Positions 1-7,934 of a DNA stretch of 58,001 nucleotides are shown one piece after another. The position numbers were made by a program, and so were the translations under genes. Location of the stretch: positions 1 to 58,001 of the forward strand of contig JAQUZN010000004.1 in NCBI GenBank assembly GCA_028691315.1, written 5' to 3'. The stretch is from Candidatus Izemoplasmatales bacterium. Its GTDB lineage: Bacteria; Bacillota_I; Bacilli_A; Izemoplasmatales; Hujiaoplasmataceae. The notes below the pieces were generated by a model. That model was given only the letters and a program-made list of their open reading frames with translations. It was not told the origin of the DNA and did not search any database. The stretch's first letter is position 1. Each line of letters starts with the position of its first letter.

Positions 1-84
1 AGCTTAGGGAACTAGGCTGAGAGTATAACTAATCCGTTATAGACCTTACCTGATCTGGATAATGCCAGCGTAGGAGTAAAACTC
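1..84 (+). promoter_or_regulatory. TPP riboswitch (THI element) upstream of thiT
   Basis: The conserved TPP-aptamer blocks are visible in order: GGCTGAGAG near 16-24, ACCTGATCTGGATAATGCC near 47-65 and AGCGTAGGAGT near 67-77. The element sits directly ahead of a terminator hairpin and the thiamine transporter gene, so it should switch off thiT when thiamine pyrophosphate is plentiful. The window begins inside or right at the 5' edge of the P1/P2 stems, so the 5' limit and the promoter lie outside. Confidence 0.95.
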
Positions 85-98
85 TTTTAGACATCAGG

Positions 99-130
99 CA
101 ACCACTTATTTAGTGGTTGTTTTTATTTTT
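99..130 (+). terminator. Riboswitch-controlled intrinsic terminator
   Basis: CAACCACT (99-106) pairs with AGTGGTTG (112-119) and is followed by a T-rich run to 130. It lies between the TPP aptamer and the thiT start, which is the arrangement of transcription attenuation by riboswitches in Bacillota. Confidence 0.88.
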
Positions 131-148
131 TAAGAAGGAGCGTTTATA

Positions 149-706
149 ATGAAACATAAAAAAGAAATATTAGTCATTACAGAAATGAGTATTTTTATTG
201 CAATTGCGGTTGTGCTAGACACAATATTTGGCTTATTTTCGCCATTTAAGTATGGAGGATCAATATCTCCAGCGATGTTACCAATCTTTGTTATTGCTTA
301 CAGACGTGGTTGGAAAAACGGGATGATTGCAGGAATCGCATTTGGGATAATCCAATCGCTTGTTGCCTCAGGTATGGGAAACTTTTGGTTTTTAAGTTTA
401 CCACAGTATTTACTTGATTATATTGTTCCATTTATGGTATTAGGATTAGCTGGTATATTTCCAAAAGCACTTACTAACAAAACACAGTATGTTCTAGGTA
501 TGGCTTTAGCGAGTTTTCTAAGATATTTGTCACACGGTTTTGCAGGAATAGTATTTTGGAAAGATTACGCACCTGAAGGGGTTAATTATTGGTTTTATTC
601 CTTTGTCCTTTATAATCTTCCTTACATGGTTGCTTCCTTTGCCTTATGTTTAGTAATTGGTATTATTCTATATAACCGAAAAATCATACAAGTCAATTTA
701 TATTAG
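149..706 (+). CDS. thiT: ThiT, thiamine-binding S component of an ECF transporter
   Basis: A 185-residue, very hydrophobic protein with about six membrane segments, the size expected for an ECF-type S component. It carries ThiT-family signatures: GWKNG near residue 55, QYLLDY near 86-91, RYLSHGFAG near 124, and the YSFVLYN segment near 150-156 that contributes thiamine-binding Tyr/Asn residues. It would capture thiamine at the membrane and work with a shared EcfT-EcfA energising module that is not in this window. The ATG follows a strong AAGAAGGAG site (132-140). The TPP riboswitch upstream independently supports the thiamine assignment. Confidence 0.95.
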   Translation: MKHKKEILVITEMSIFIAIAVVLDTIFGLFSPFKYGGSISPAMLPIFVIAYRRGWKNGMIAGIAFGIIQSLVASGMGNFWFLSLPQYLLDYIVPFMVLGLAGIFPKALTNKTQYVLGMALASFLRYLSHGFAGIVFWKDYAPEGVNYWFYSFVLYNLPYMVASFALCLVIGIILYNRKIIQVNLY

Positions 707-742
707 TATTTTAAATATCGTTATAAATGATTTTATATGGTT

Positions 743-769
743 TTAGCACTCATATCTTGACAGTGCTAA
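743..769 (+). promoter_or_regulatory. CIRCE operator (HrcA site) before htpG
   Basis: TTAGCACTC (743-751), nine bases, then CAGTGCTAA (761-769). This is the CIRCE inverted repeat TTAGCACTC-N9-GAGTGCTAA with a single mismatch. It overlaps the -35 hexamer of the htpG promoter, so HrcA binding would block transcription until heat or unfolded protein titrates GroEL. Confidence 0.9.
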
Positions 770-784
770 TTAATGTGGTATAAT
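757..784 (+). promoter_or_regulatory. htpG promoter
   Basis: TTGACA (757-762), 16-base spacer, TATAAT (779-784) with an extended TGG just before the -10. It is embedded in the CIRCE element, and transcription would start about 20 bases before the ribosome binding site. Confidence 0.85.
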
Positions 785-814
785 AGTACTGAACAATTAC
801 TTTAGGAGGCAAAC

Positions 815-2764
815 ATGAAAAAAGAACTTGAATTTAAGACAGAGTCTAAAAGATTACTAGACTTAATGATTCACTCGATTTACACGAATAAAGAAATATT
901 TTTAAGAGAACTAATTTCAAATGCAAGTGATGCAATTGACAAATATCATTTGTTAAGTTTAACAGATGACACCCTTGAAAAAACAAATGAGTATGAAATC
1001 CATATTGAAGTAGACAAAAAACATCGAAAAATTTCCATTTCCGATAATGGTATTGGTATGACTTATGATGAACTAGTAAATAACCTAGGAACAATAGCTA
1101 AAAGTGGAACACTTGAGTTTCTACAAAAAATGAAAGAAAAAGAAGTGAAAGAAACAGACCTTATCGGGCAATTCGGGGTAGGCTTTTATTCATCATTTAT
1201 GGTTTCAAAAAAGGTACAGGTAATTACCAAATCTCCATTCTCAGAAACGGCCTATAAATGGGTTAGTGAAGGGGAAGAATCCTTTACTGTAGAGGAAGCA
1301 AAAAAAGAGTCAAGAGGTACTGAAATCACTTTAACTTTACGAAAAAACGAAGATGAAGAAGATTATGATTCATTCTTAGAAGAATACAAGATAAGATCCC
1401 TTGTGAGAAAGTACTCTGATTATGTTAAATATCCAATCACAATGCAAACAGAATCTCAAAAACCTCGTTTGGATGAAGAAGGTAAAGAAATTGAAGATGA
1501 ATTTGACACCATTATTCAAAATGAAACAATAAATACAAGAACGCCACTTTGGAATAAGCCAAAAAGTGAAGTGACTGATGAAGAACTAAATGAGTTTTAT
1601 AAGTCGACTTATTTTGACTATACGGATCCAGCATTCAATATTTGGTTAAATATTGAAGGGGCGCTTACTTATAGAGCGTTGTTGTTTATTCCATCAAAAG
1701 CGCCTTATAATCTATATTCTGAAAAATATGAAAAAGGTCTTCAACTCTATGCTAAAGACGTGTTTGTAATGGACAAATGTAAAGATTTAATTCCTGATTA
1801 TTTACGATTTGTTAAAGGCCTTGTTGTTAGTCAAGATTTATCACTGAATATCTCACGTGAAATTTTACAAAAGAACACTCAATTAAAAAAGATCGCTACG
1901 AATTTAGAAAAGAAAATATTGAGTGAACTGGAAAAAACACTTAAAAATGACCGTGAAAAATACGTTAAATTCTTCCAAGAATTTGGTGTAAATTTGAAGT
2001 ATGGTGTTTATGATAATTATGGGGAGAAAAAGGAACTAATTCAAGACTTATTACTTTTTAAAACCGTCAATAAAGATGAAATGGTAACACTAAAAGAATA
2101 CATTGAAGCGATGCCTAAAGAACAAGAATTTATCCTATTCGGAAGTTCAAGTTCAAAAGAAGCAATGAAAGCATCTCCACAAATGGACCTTGTTAAGTCC
2201 AAGGGATATGATGTTTTAGTGTTAACTGATGAAGTTGACGAATTCATGATTAGTATTTTACATGAATACGATAAAAAGCAGTTTAAATCCATTAATCAAG
2301 GTGATTTGAACATTGTTGATGAGACAGAAAAAGAAAGCATTAAAAATCTTGAAACAGAAAATCAAGATTTATTATCGACATTAAAAGAAATCTTAAAAGA
2401 TGAAGTCTCAGATGTCAAACTTTCGACAAGACTAACAGATTCGCCTGTTTGCCTCGTCAGCGGAGAAGGTCTTTCTTTTGAAATGGAAAAAGTGATCAAC
2501 CAAATGCCTGGTGATAAAACAATGAAAGCAGATAAAATCCTCGAAATTAATCCAAAACATGCGTTATTCCAAGCAATAGAAGACGTGTACTTAACTTCTA
2601 AAGCTGAACTTGCAAATTACGCAAGTGTGTTATATAACCAAGCATTATTAATCGAAGGATTACCAATCAAAGACCCAGTATCATTCTCAAATAAAATGAT
2701 TGCATTAATGATTAAAGCTTCGAAATCTCCTGTTCACACTGATGACGATGAACAAGCCGCTTAA
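815..2764 (+). CDS. htpG: Chaperone HtpG (bacterial Hsp90)
   Basis: A 649-residue cytosolic Hsp90. The N-terminal GHKL ATPase domain shows the family blocks ELISNASDAIDK (about 32-43), the DNGIGM block near 77-82, IGQFGVGFYSSFMV (about 118-131) and GTEITL near 173. The middle domain has the SREILQ signature near 349 and the C-terminal dimerisation domain is complete. It would refold or hold client proteins under stress using ATP. An AGGAGG site precedes the ATG. A CIRCE operator and strong promoter lie upstream, so control is by HrcA, unlike the Bacillus subtilis gene, which is not in the CIRCE regulon. The 3' end overlaps the next gene by about 14 bases. Confidence 0.97.
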   Translation: MKKELEFKTESKRLLDLMIHSIYTNKEIFLRELISNASDAIDKYHLLSLTDDTLEKTNEYEIHIEVDKKHRKISISDNGIGMTYDELVNNLGTIAKSGTLEFLQKMKEKEVKETDLIGQFGVGFYSSFMVSKKVQVITKSPFSETAYKWVSEGEESFTVEEAKKESRGTEITLTLRKNEDEEDYDSFLEEYKIRSLVRKYSDYVKYPITMQTESQKPRLDEEGKEIEDEFDTIIQNETINTRTPLWNKPKSEVTDEELNEFYKSTYFDYTDPAFNIWLNIEGALTYRALLFIPSKAPYNLYSEKYEKGLQLYAKDVFVMDKCKDLIPDYLRFVKGLVVSQDLSLNISREILQKNTQLKKIATNLEKKILSELEKTLKNDREKYVKFFQEFGVNLKYGVYDNYGEKKELIQDLLLFKTVNKDEMVTLKEYIEAMPKEQEFILFGSSSSKEAMKASPQMDLVKSKGYDVLVLTDEVDEFMISILHEYDKKQFKSINQGDLNIVDETEKESIKNLETENQDLLSTLKEILKDEVSDVKLSTRLTDSPVCLVSGEGLSFEMEKVINQMPGDKTMKADKILEINPKHALFQAIEDVYLTSKAELANYASVLYNQALLIEGLPIKDPVSFSNKMIALMIKASKSPVHTDDDEQAA

Positions 2765-3185
2765 CATCGTTTTAGAAGCTTTTAAACCCGTTATTACGGA
2801 GTATCCATATAAACATAAACATCATCGTCATTCTTCTGTAGGAGAAGAATTACAACTTATATTTCAGGTTGATTTGGTGCATGTATTGAATATTCAGTTT
2901 TTTGCTTACGAGAAAGAAAAATCGATTAATGTCATTTATTCATTTGAGACAACTCAAAATAAAATATTGAAATCAAAAGTATCATATCCGGTATCTTCAG
3001 CATTACATAACAAGACTCTCCCTGGACTACCAAGCGAATCAATTGAGAAAATCAAAAAACACTATAACTATAGTTTAGAAGAAGGTATTATTAGGAACAA
3101 CCAAGATTTGGAACAAGCCGCTACTGAGCTTTCTGACATATTTGTTAAACATCTAGATGCATTGTATAAAGCTTGTGCTATATAA
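2751..3185 (+). CDS. Unrecognised small protein translationally overlapping htpG
   Basis: I do not recognise this 144-residue protein. It starts inside the last codons of htpG in another frame (ATG at 2751, or 2742), has no clear ribosome binding site, and runs 421 bases past the htpG stop to a good terminator, so it is probably translated by coupling and shares the CIRCE-controlled transcript. The protein is soluble, His/Lys-rich near the N-terminus (YKHKHHRHS, about 20-28), with a predicted beta-rich centre and a helical C-terminus rich in acidic residues. It has no signal peptide or membrane segment. Co-expression with Hsp90 suggests a stress or co-chaperone role, but that is only inference. 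Confidence 0.72.
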   Translation, partial: NKPLNIVLEAFKPVITEYPYKHKHHRHSSVGEELQLIFQVDLVHVLNIQFFAYEKEKSINVIYSFETTQNKILKSKVSYPVSSALHNKTLPGLPSESIEKIKKHYNYSLEEGIIRNNQDLEQAATELSDIFVKHLDALYKACAI

Positions 3186-3192
3186 AAAAAAT

Positions 3193-3218
3193 AAAGGTGG
3201 ATAATTCCACCTTTTTTT
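3193..3218 (+). terminator. Bidirectional terminator between the htpG operon and recU
   Basis: AAAGGTGG (3193-3200) pairs with CCACCTTT (3207-3214). There is a T-run on the plus strand and an A-run on the 5' side that serves the convergent recU. Confidence 0.88.
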
Positions 3219-3219
3219 C

Positions 3220-3789
3220 TTAGAAATATTCTCTTTTCACAATTGCTAGATAATCAAGTCTCTTCACATATCCCTCTTTAACATCATGACCAAATTCAAT
3301 AAATTCTTCTAAAGTTATCGATTTTCTTCCAATATCTTTTCGATTATAAAATTCAACCACTTTTGAGGCGTCCAGTAAAAACGTCCGGTCTAGTTTGAAA
3401 AAATGGACGATTATGAACCCAATTCCACCATGCTTTTGAATGTTTTTTAAGTGCAAGACCTGGTGCTCATGGATGTTTTTTAATGGAAATGAGGTTTTAG
3501 AATTGGTTTCTTTTGCCTCGAAATCAATATACCTACCTAAATAGATACCATTATAATCGGTTGTGGAAGGAGTTTTGTAATAGGCCTCTGATATTTTGGC
3601 AGTACTTCGTTTCTCATAATCTACCTTTACGACAACAATCGGGATTGGTTTTTTATAAATATACGCAATATCATTATCTATATAGTATTGATTCGTCTGA
3701 TTAATTGCATCTTCTAAATCCATTCCTCGATTGGATGTGGTTTTTAGGACTGTTTCCTGAACTTTTCTTTTGATTGGATAGTTAATCAT
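3220..3789 (-). CDS. recU: Holliday junction resolvase RecU
   Basis: A 189-residue protein matching the RecU family, the Firmicutes Holliday-junction resolvase that acts after RuvAB branch migration. Visible hallmarks are NRGMDLEDAINQTN (about 20-33), the KPIPIVVVKVDY block near 47-58, TTDYNGIYLGRYIDFEAKET (about 76-95, containing catalytic acidic residues and Lys) and KTSFPLKNIHEHQ (about 99-111). Its length is near the usual 200. A GGTGAT site precedes the ATG. It reads against the local plus-strand trend and is divergent from the RNase J gene. RuvA is encoded elsewhere in this window, consistent with a RuvA(B)/RecU pathway. Confidence 0.95.
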   Translation of the reverse strand: MINYPIKRKVQETVLKTTSNRGMDLEDAINQTNQYYIDNDIAYIYKKPIPIVVVKVDYEKRSTAKISEAYYKTPSTTDYNGIYLGRYIDFEAKETNSKTSFPLKNIHEHQVLHLKNIQKHGGIGFIIVHFFKLDRTFLLDASKVVEFYNRKDIGRKSITLEEFIEFGHDVKEGYVKRLDYLAIVKREYF

Positions 3790-3976
3790 AATATCACCAA
3801 GACTATTGTATCATATTTCATTAAAGATGGAATTAATTCCTATTTGAAAAAATGCAAATCATTGATGAACCTTCAGTAAGATTTCTAATAGTTAGTAGAT
3901 ATTTATGTCATTAACATCAAAAATAAGGTATAATATTCACGAGTTGCAAATGAAAATTTGACGAAAGGAGTATTTT

Positions 3977-5671
3977 ATGAGCCAAATTAAATTTTTTGCA
4001 TTAGGCGGACTTGGCGAAAACGGTAAAAATTTATATTGTTTAGAAATAGATAAACAAATCATCATTTTAGATGCAGGTTTAAAACACCCATCTGGTGATT
4101 TATTAGGAGTCGATGCAATCGTTCCTGATATCTCTTATCTTGAAACACGTAAAAATGACATTGTCGGGATTTTTCTTTCCCACGCACATGATAAAAATAT
4201 CGGCGCATTACCGCTAGTATTATCACAAATACCTTTGAAAGTGTATGGAACTAATTTTACAATTGCTGTACTAAAAGATTTATTAAGCGAGAACAAACTA
4301 AACCCAGATGCTTTTGATTTGAATGTAGTTAATTACCAAACTGTGATTAAATTTCCAAAGATTGAAATCAGTTTTTTTCCAACGACACACTCCGTTCCAG
4401 AATCTTCTGGAATATCAATTTTCACTGAAGACGGAGCGATCGTATATGCTACGGATTATACATTTGATCAAAATGCAGGGGCATTTTACCAAACAGATTT
4501 TCATCAATTGTCCAAAATTCAAGAAAAAGGTGTACTAGCTTTACTAAGTGAATCTAGTGGAGCACTTATTCCTGGACATTCTACAACTGATTTTAAAACG
4601 ACGCATTTAATCAGGAATACGATTATGAAAGCACCAAAACGAATTATCGTTGCGATGTATTCCACTGAATTATCTAATATTCAAAAAGTGATTAATGAAG
4701 CGTTAAAAATGGGGAAGAATATCTCAATTATCGGTAGAAAAGCACAAAGAATGGTAGATATTGGTGAGTCGATGGGATATATTCAAATTCCTAAAGAAAA
4801 GCTGATTAATTTAAAATTTATCGATGAAACAAATAAAAACGAGCTTGACGATACGGTCTTTTTAGTTACAGGTGAACGTCATGAACCATTCTTCATGTTA
4901 CAAAGAATGGCAAAAGGATACGATAGACTAATTCACTTAATTTCCGATGACACTGTTTTTTTCTTATGTCCTCCAATTATTGGCACAGAAAAAATAGCCG
5001 CAAAAACATATGATGCAATTTACCGATTAGGAATTAACTTAATAAAAGTTGATAAAAAAACAATTTCTCCATTCCATGCGGCAACAGAAGATCTAAAGAT
5101 GATGTATAGTCTTTTAAAGCCAAAATATGTTGTTCCAATTAGTGGCGAGTATAGATACCAACTTGCTCATTTTGAGCTTGCTAAAGAATATGGATATGAT
5201 GAAAGTCATGTAGCATTAATTGATAATGGCGAAGTTATTACTTTCAATAATGGTGAGCTTGAATTAAAACATGACACAATCATGAATGGTAGTGTCATGG
5301 TAGATGGTAACTTTGAAAGCGACTTAAATGATGTAGTGCTTAAAGAGCGTGAATTATTGAGTCAAGATGGCTTTTTACTAATAATTGCGAATATTGACGC
5401 AAGAGAAAGAATCATGCTGAATACGCCTGAAGTGGTGTCAAGAGGGTTCATGTATATGAAGGATAACGTAGAAGTAATTACCCAAATAGAGTCAATTTAT
5501 GAAAACATAACAAATAAGCAGTTTAATCAACGATATATTGATTGGAAAGTATATAAAGAATCAATTCGATTTGAAGTTCAAAGATACCTATACAAAGAAA
5601 CAAAAAGAAAACCAATTATCATTCCTATCATCATTGACACGCAGTCTGATAAAGTTTGTAAAGTCCTATAA
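3977..5671 (+). CDS. RNase J paralogue with a disrupted active site (RNase J2-like)
   Basis: A 564-residue protein collinear with RNase J: metallo-beta-lactamase fold, beta-CASP insert and C-terminal domain. The opening ALGGLGENGKNLY and the VDAIVPDISYL block are typical. The metal-binding HxHxDH motif, however, reads HAHDKN (69-74), so the Asp and second-pair His are lost. The late histidine of the HGE motif reads ISGE (388-391). H139, D160 and H367 are kept. It is therefore probably a weak or inactive subunit that partners an active RNase J1 in mRNA decay, as RNase J2 does in Bacillus. The ATG follows AAAGGAG, and a TATAAT at 3929-3934 lies upstream. No second RNase J gene is in the window. 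Confidence 0.88.
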   Translation: MSQIKFFALGGLGENGKNLYCLEIDKQIIILDAGLKHPSGDLLGVDAIVPDISYLETRKNDIVGIFLSHAHDKNIGALPLVLSQIPLKVYGTNFTIAVLKDLLSENKLNPDAFDLNVVNYQTVIKFPKIEISFFPTTHSVPESSGISIFTEDGAIVYATDYTFDQNAGAFYQTDFHQLSKIQEKGVLALLSESSGALIPGHSTTDFKTTHLIRNTIMKAPKRIIVAMYSTELSNIQKVINEALKMGKNISIIGRKAQRMVDIGESMGYIQIPKEKLINLKFIDETNKNELDDTVFLVTGERHEPFFMLQRMAKGYDRLIHLISDDTVFFLCPPIIGTEKIAAKTYDAIYRLGINLIKVDKKTISPFHAATEDLKMMYSLLKPKYVVPISGEYRYQLAHFELAKEYGYDESHVALIDNGEVITFNNGELELKHDTIMNGSVMVDGNFESDLNDVVLKERELLSQDGFLLIIANIDARERIMLNTPEVVSRGFMYMKDNVEVITQIESIYENITNKQFNQRYIDWKVYKESIRFEVQRYLYKETKRKPIIIPIIIDTQSDKVCKVL

Positions 5672-5672
5672 A

Positions 5673-5704
5673 AAAAGCGGAATTTTCCGCTTTTAGTTTT
5701 TTTT
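5673..5704. terminator. Bidirectional terminator between the RNase J-like gene and rarA
   Basis: AAAAGCGGAA (5673-5682) pairs with TTCCGCTTTT (5685-5694). It is flanked by A- and T-runs and serves both converging genes. Confidence 0.88.
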
Positions 5705-6922
5705 ATGGATAATTGCTTCAATCGCAAGGTATTGTTCTTGAAACAATTTTTCAAGTTTCGTGTGATCCTGAGGATGATAATATTTCTTCCCCTGTAACTC
5801 TGTTGGAAGATATTGTTGAGTGGCAACATGATTTGGATAATCATGAGCATATTTATACGGTTGTTTATCATCATATGTAGGATTATTAATCAGATGAGAA
5901 GGAATCTTATAGGTATTTCCACTTTCGACGTCTCTCACTGCATCAAATATTGCCGTATGTGCACTATTTGATTTAGGAGACAAACACATCTCAATTGTAA
6001 TCGCTCCAAGAGCATTGGTAGCTTCAGGAAAGCCTATATATCTACATATATCAAGTACAGCAGCGACCTTTGGACCCATTGCAGGATTGGCAAGGCCAAT
6101 ATCTTCATAAACAATCGCGGAAAGTCTGCGTAAGAGTGAATCTAAATCTTCAGCAACTATTAGTCTTGCCAAATAATGCAAAGCAGCGTTAACATCAGAG
6201 CCTCTGACAGATTTATGAAATGCACTTAAAATATCATAATAATCATTTCCATATTTATCCGTTGAAATCGATGGTTTACCTAGAATATACATTGCTTGTT
6301 CTAAAGACAATTCTTTATTTTTATCACCAACAACATATAAAAGTTCAAGCATGTTGAGTGCTGTTCTAATCTCGCCATTTGCCGCCATAGTGATATACTC
6401 ATAAACCTCTTGACTAAAGGATATGCCGTTAGAGAAGTCTTTCACATCTAACTTCTTCAAATACTTTAGAATTTCATCTTTACTTGGCCGCTCAAGTCTA
6501 AAGATAGTCGCACGGCTCCGAATTGCAGGGTTACAAGCTATATATGGATTTTCAGTTGTAAGTCCTAGCATGATGATTTGACCCGATTCTACATAAGGTA
6601 AAAGATAGTCTTGAATATCTTTATTCATGCGATGAATCTCGTCGATAATTAATAATACATTGCCATAATGTCTTGAAGATTCAACGATTTGCTTTAGTGT
6701 TGCCTTTGAATCAGTCGAAGCATTAAACTTGAAGTGACTTAATGGAAAATATTCAGCAATTAATAATGCTAAAGTTGTTTTTCCAACACCAGTAGGTCCA
6801 TAAAATATCATAGAGATTAGATGAGATTCATCTAACATCTTTTTTACAATCGAAATTAACTTATCTTGACCGATTACATCATCAAATGTAATAGGTCTTA
6901 ACTTACTAGCAAGTGGCTCCAA
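5693..6922 (-). CDS. rarA: Replication-associated recombination protein RarA (MgsA)
   Basis: An AAA+ ATPase of about 409 residues acting at stalled replication forks. Walker A GPTGVGKTTLA lies near residue 42, Walker B LLIIDEIHRM near 91, then sensor motifs (LGLTTENP), the lid, and the MgsA/WHIP-type C-terminal tetramerisation region (NSAHTAIFDAV, then KYAHDYPNHVATQQYLP). I place the start at a TTG (6922): GAGGTG at 6934-6929 is six bases upstream, and the product then opens EPLASKLRP like Bacillus RarA, whereas the upstream GTG/ATG codons lie inside the ribosome binding site. It converges on the RNase J-like gene and is divergent from nadA. Confidence 0.93.
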   Translation of the reverse strand: MEPLASKLRPITFDDVIGQDKLISIVKKMLDESHLISMIFYGPTGVGKTTLALLIAEYFPLSHFKFNASTDSKATLKQIVESSRHYGNVLLIIDEIHRMNKDIQDYLLPYVESGQIIMLGLTTENPYIACNPAIRSRATIFRLERPSKDEILKYLKKLDVKDFSNGISFSQEVYEYITMAANGEIRTALNMLELLYVVGDKNKELSLEQAMYILGKPSISTDKYGNDYYDILSAFHKSVRGSDVNAALHYLARLIVAEDLDSLLRRLSAIVYEDIGLANPAMGPKVAAVLDICRYIGFPEATNALGAITIEMCLSPKSNSAHTAIFDAVRDVESGNTYKIPSHLINNPTYDDKQPYKYAHDYPNHVATQQYLPTELQGKKYYHPQDHTKLEKLFQEQYLAIEAIIHKKN

Positions 6923-6969
6923 AATCATCACCTCAGATTCTTAATTCAAAACTTATTATATCATAAACT

Positions 6970-6997
6970 TTGCAAATATGAGAAAAAAGCATATAAT
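6970..6997 (+). promoter_or_regulatory. Probable nadA promoter
   Basis: TTGCAA (6970-6975), 16 bases, TATAAT (6992-6997), about 40 bases before the nadA start. I see no recognisable NiaR or NrtR operator. Confidence 0.6.
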
Positions 6998-7037
6998 ATT
7001 AATGTAACAATAATTTATTAGAATCGAGATGAATACG

Positions 7038-7934
7038 ATGATACAAGATGAAATTTTAAAACTTAAAAAAGAAAAAAATGCGATTATTCTTGCGCATTAT
7101 TATCAGGATAAAGAAGTGCAAGATATTGCCGATTTTGTAGGCGATTCATTAGAACTATCGAGAATAGCTAGTACTACAAATCATAAAATGATAATCTTTT
7201 GTGGCGTCAATTTTATGGCTGAAACGGCTAAAATATTATCGCCCGAAAAAAAAGTAATTTTACCAGTAAAAGAAGCAATTTGTCCCATGGCAATGATGAT
7301 TGATAAAGAAAAACTTCTAGCATATAAAAAACTAAATCCAGATCGAGTTGTAATTTGTTATGTTAATTCATATGCAGACGTTAAAGCTTTATCAGATGTC
7401 TGTGTAACATCATCAAATGCCGAAAAGATAATTACGACGTATAAAGATCAAAAAATGTTATATATTCCCGATAAAAACTTAGGTACTTATCTCAAAGATA
7501 AATATCATTTAGATATCGATATTTGGCCAGGATTTTGTTGTATCCATAACAACTTAAAAACCGATGAAGTAGATACCATGAGAAAAGCTCATCCAAAAGC
7601 TTTATTATTAATACATCCAGAATCACCACTTGCCTTATTGAAAATGGCTGATTATGTTGGATCGACAAAAGGTATTATTGATTTCGCTAGTAAAAGTGAG
7701 GCAAAGGAATTCATTATCGGTACAGAAGAAGGGATTTTACATCCATTGAGAAAAAGAAACCCTGACAAAACGTTTTACTTATTGAGTGAAGGACTTCGTT
7801 GTTACGACATGAAACTCACGAAAATTGAAGATGTATTACGAGCACTAAAAGAAGAAACTTTTGAAATAACCGTTGATCCAAATATCCTTGTAGACGCAAA
7901 AAAGGCACTTGATAAAATGTTGGAGATGAGCTAA
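7038..7934 (+). CDS. nadA: Quinolinate synthase A
   Basis: NadA condenses iminoaspartate with dihydroxyacetone phosphate to quinolinate using a [4Fe-4S] cluster. The protein (about 298 residues) has the family opening KEKNAIILAHYYQ, IADFVGDSLELSR, and three conserved cluster cysteines in FCGVNFMAETAKIL, DVCVTSSNA and the GFCCIH segment, followed by HPESP and the SEGLRCYDMK block. It is collinear with standard NadA. A start at 7038 puts GAGATG seven to eight bases upstream and matches family N-termini; an in-frame ATG at 7029 has no room for a ribosome binding site. The stop codon overlaps the nadB start (TAATG). Confidence 0.95.
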   Translation: MIQDEILKLKKEKNAIILAHYYQDKEVQDIADFVGDSLELSRIASTTNHKMIIFCGVNFMAETAKILSPEKKVILPVKEAICPMAMMIDKEKLLAYKKLNPDRVVICYVNSYADVKALSDVCVTSSNAEKIITTYKDQKMLYIPDKNLGTYLKDKYHLDIDIWPGFCCIHNNLKTDEVDTMRKAHPKALLLIHPESPLALLKMADYVGSTKGIIDFASKSEAKEFIIGTEEGILHPLRKRNPDKTFYLLSEGLRCYDMKLTKIEDVLRALKEETFEITVDPNILVDAKKALDKMLEMS

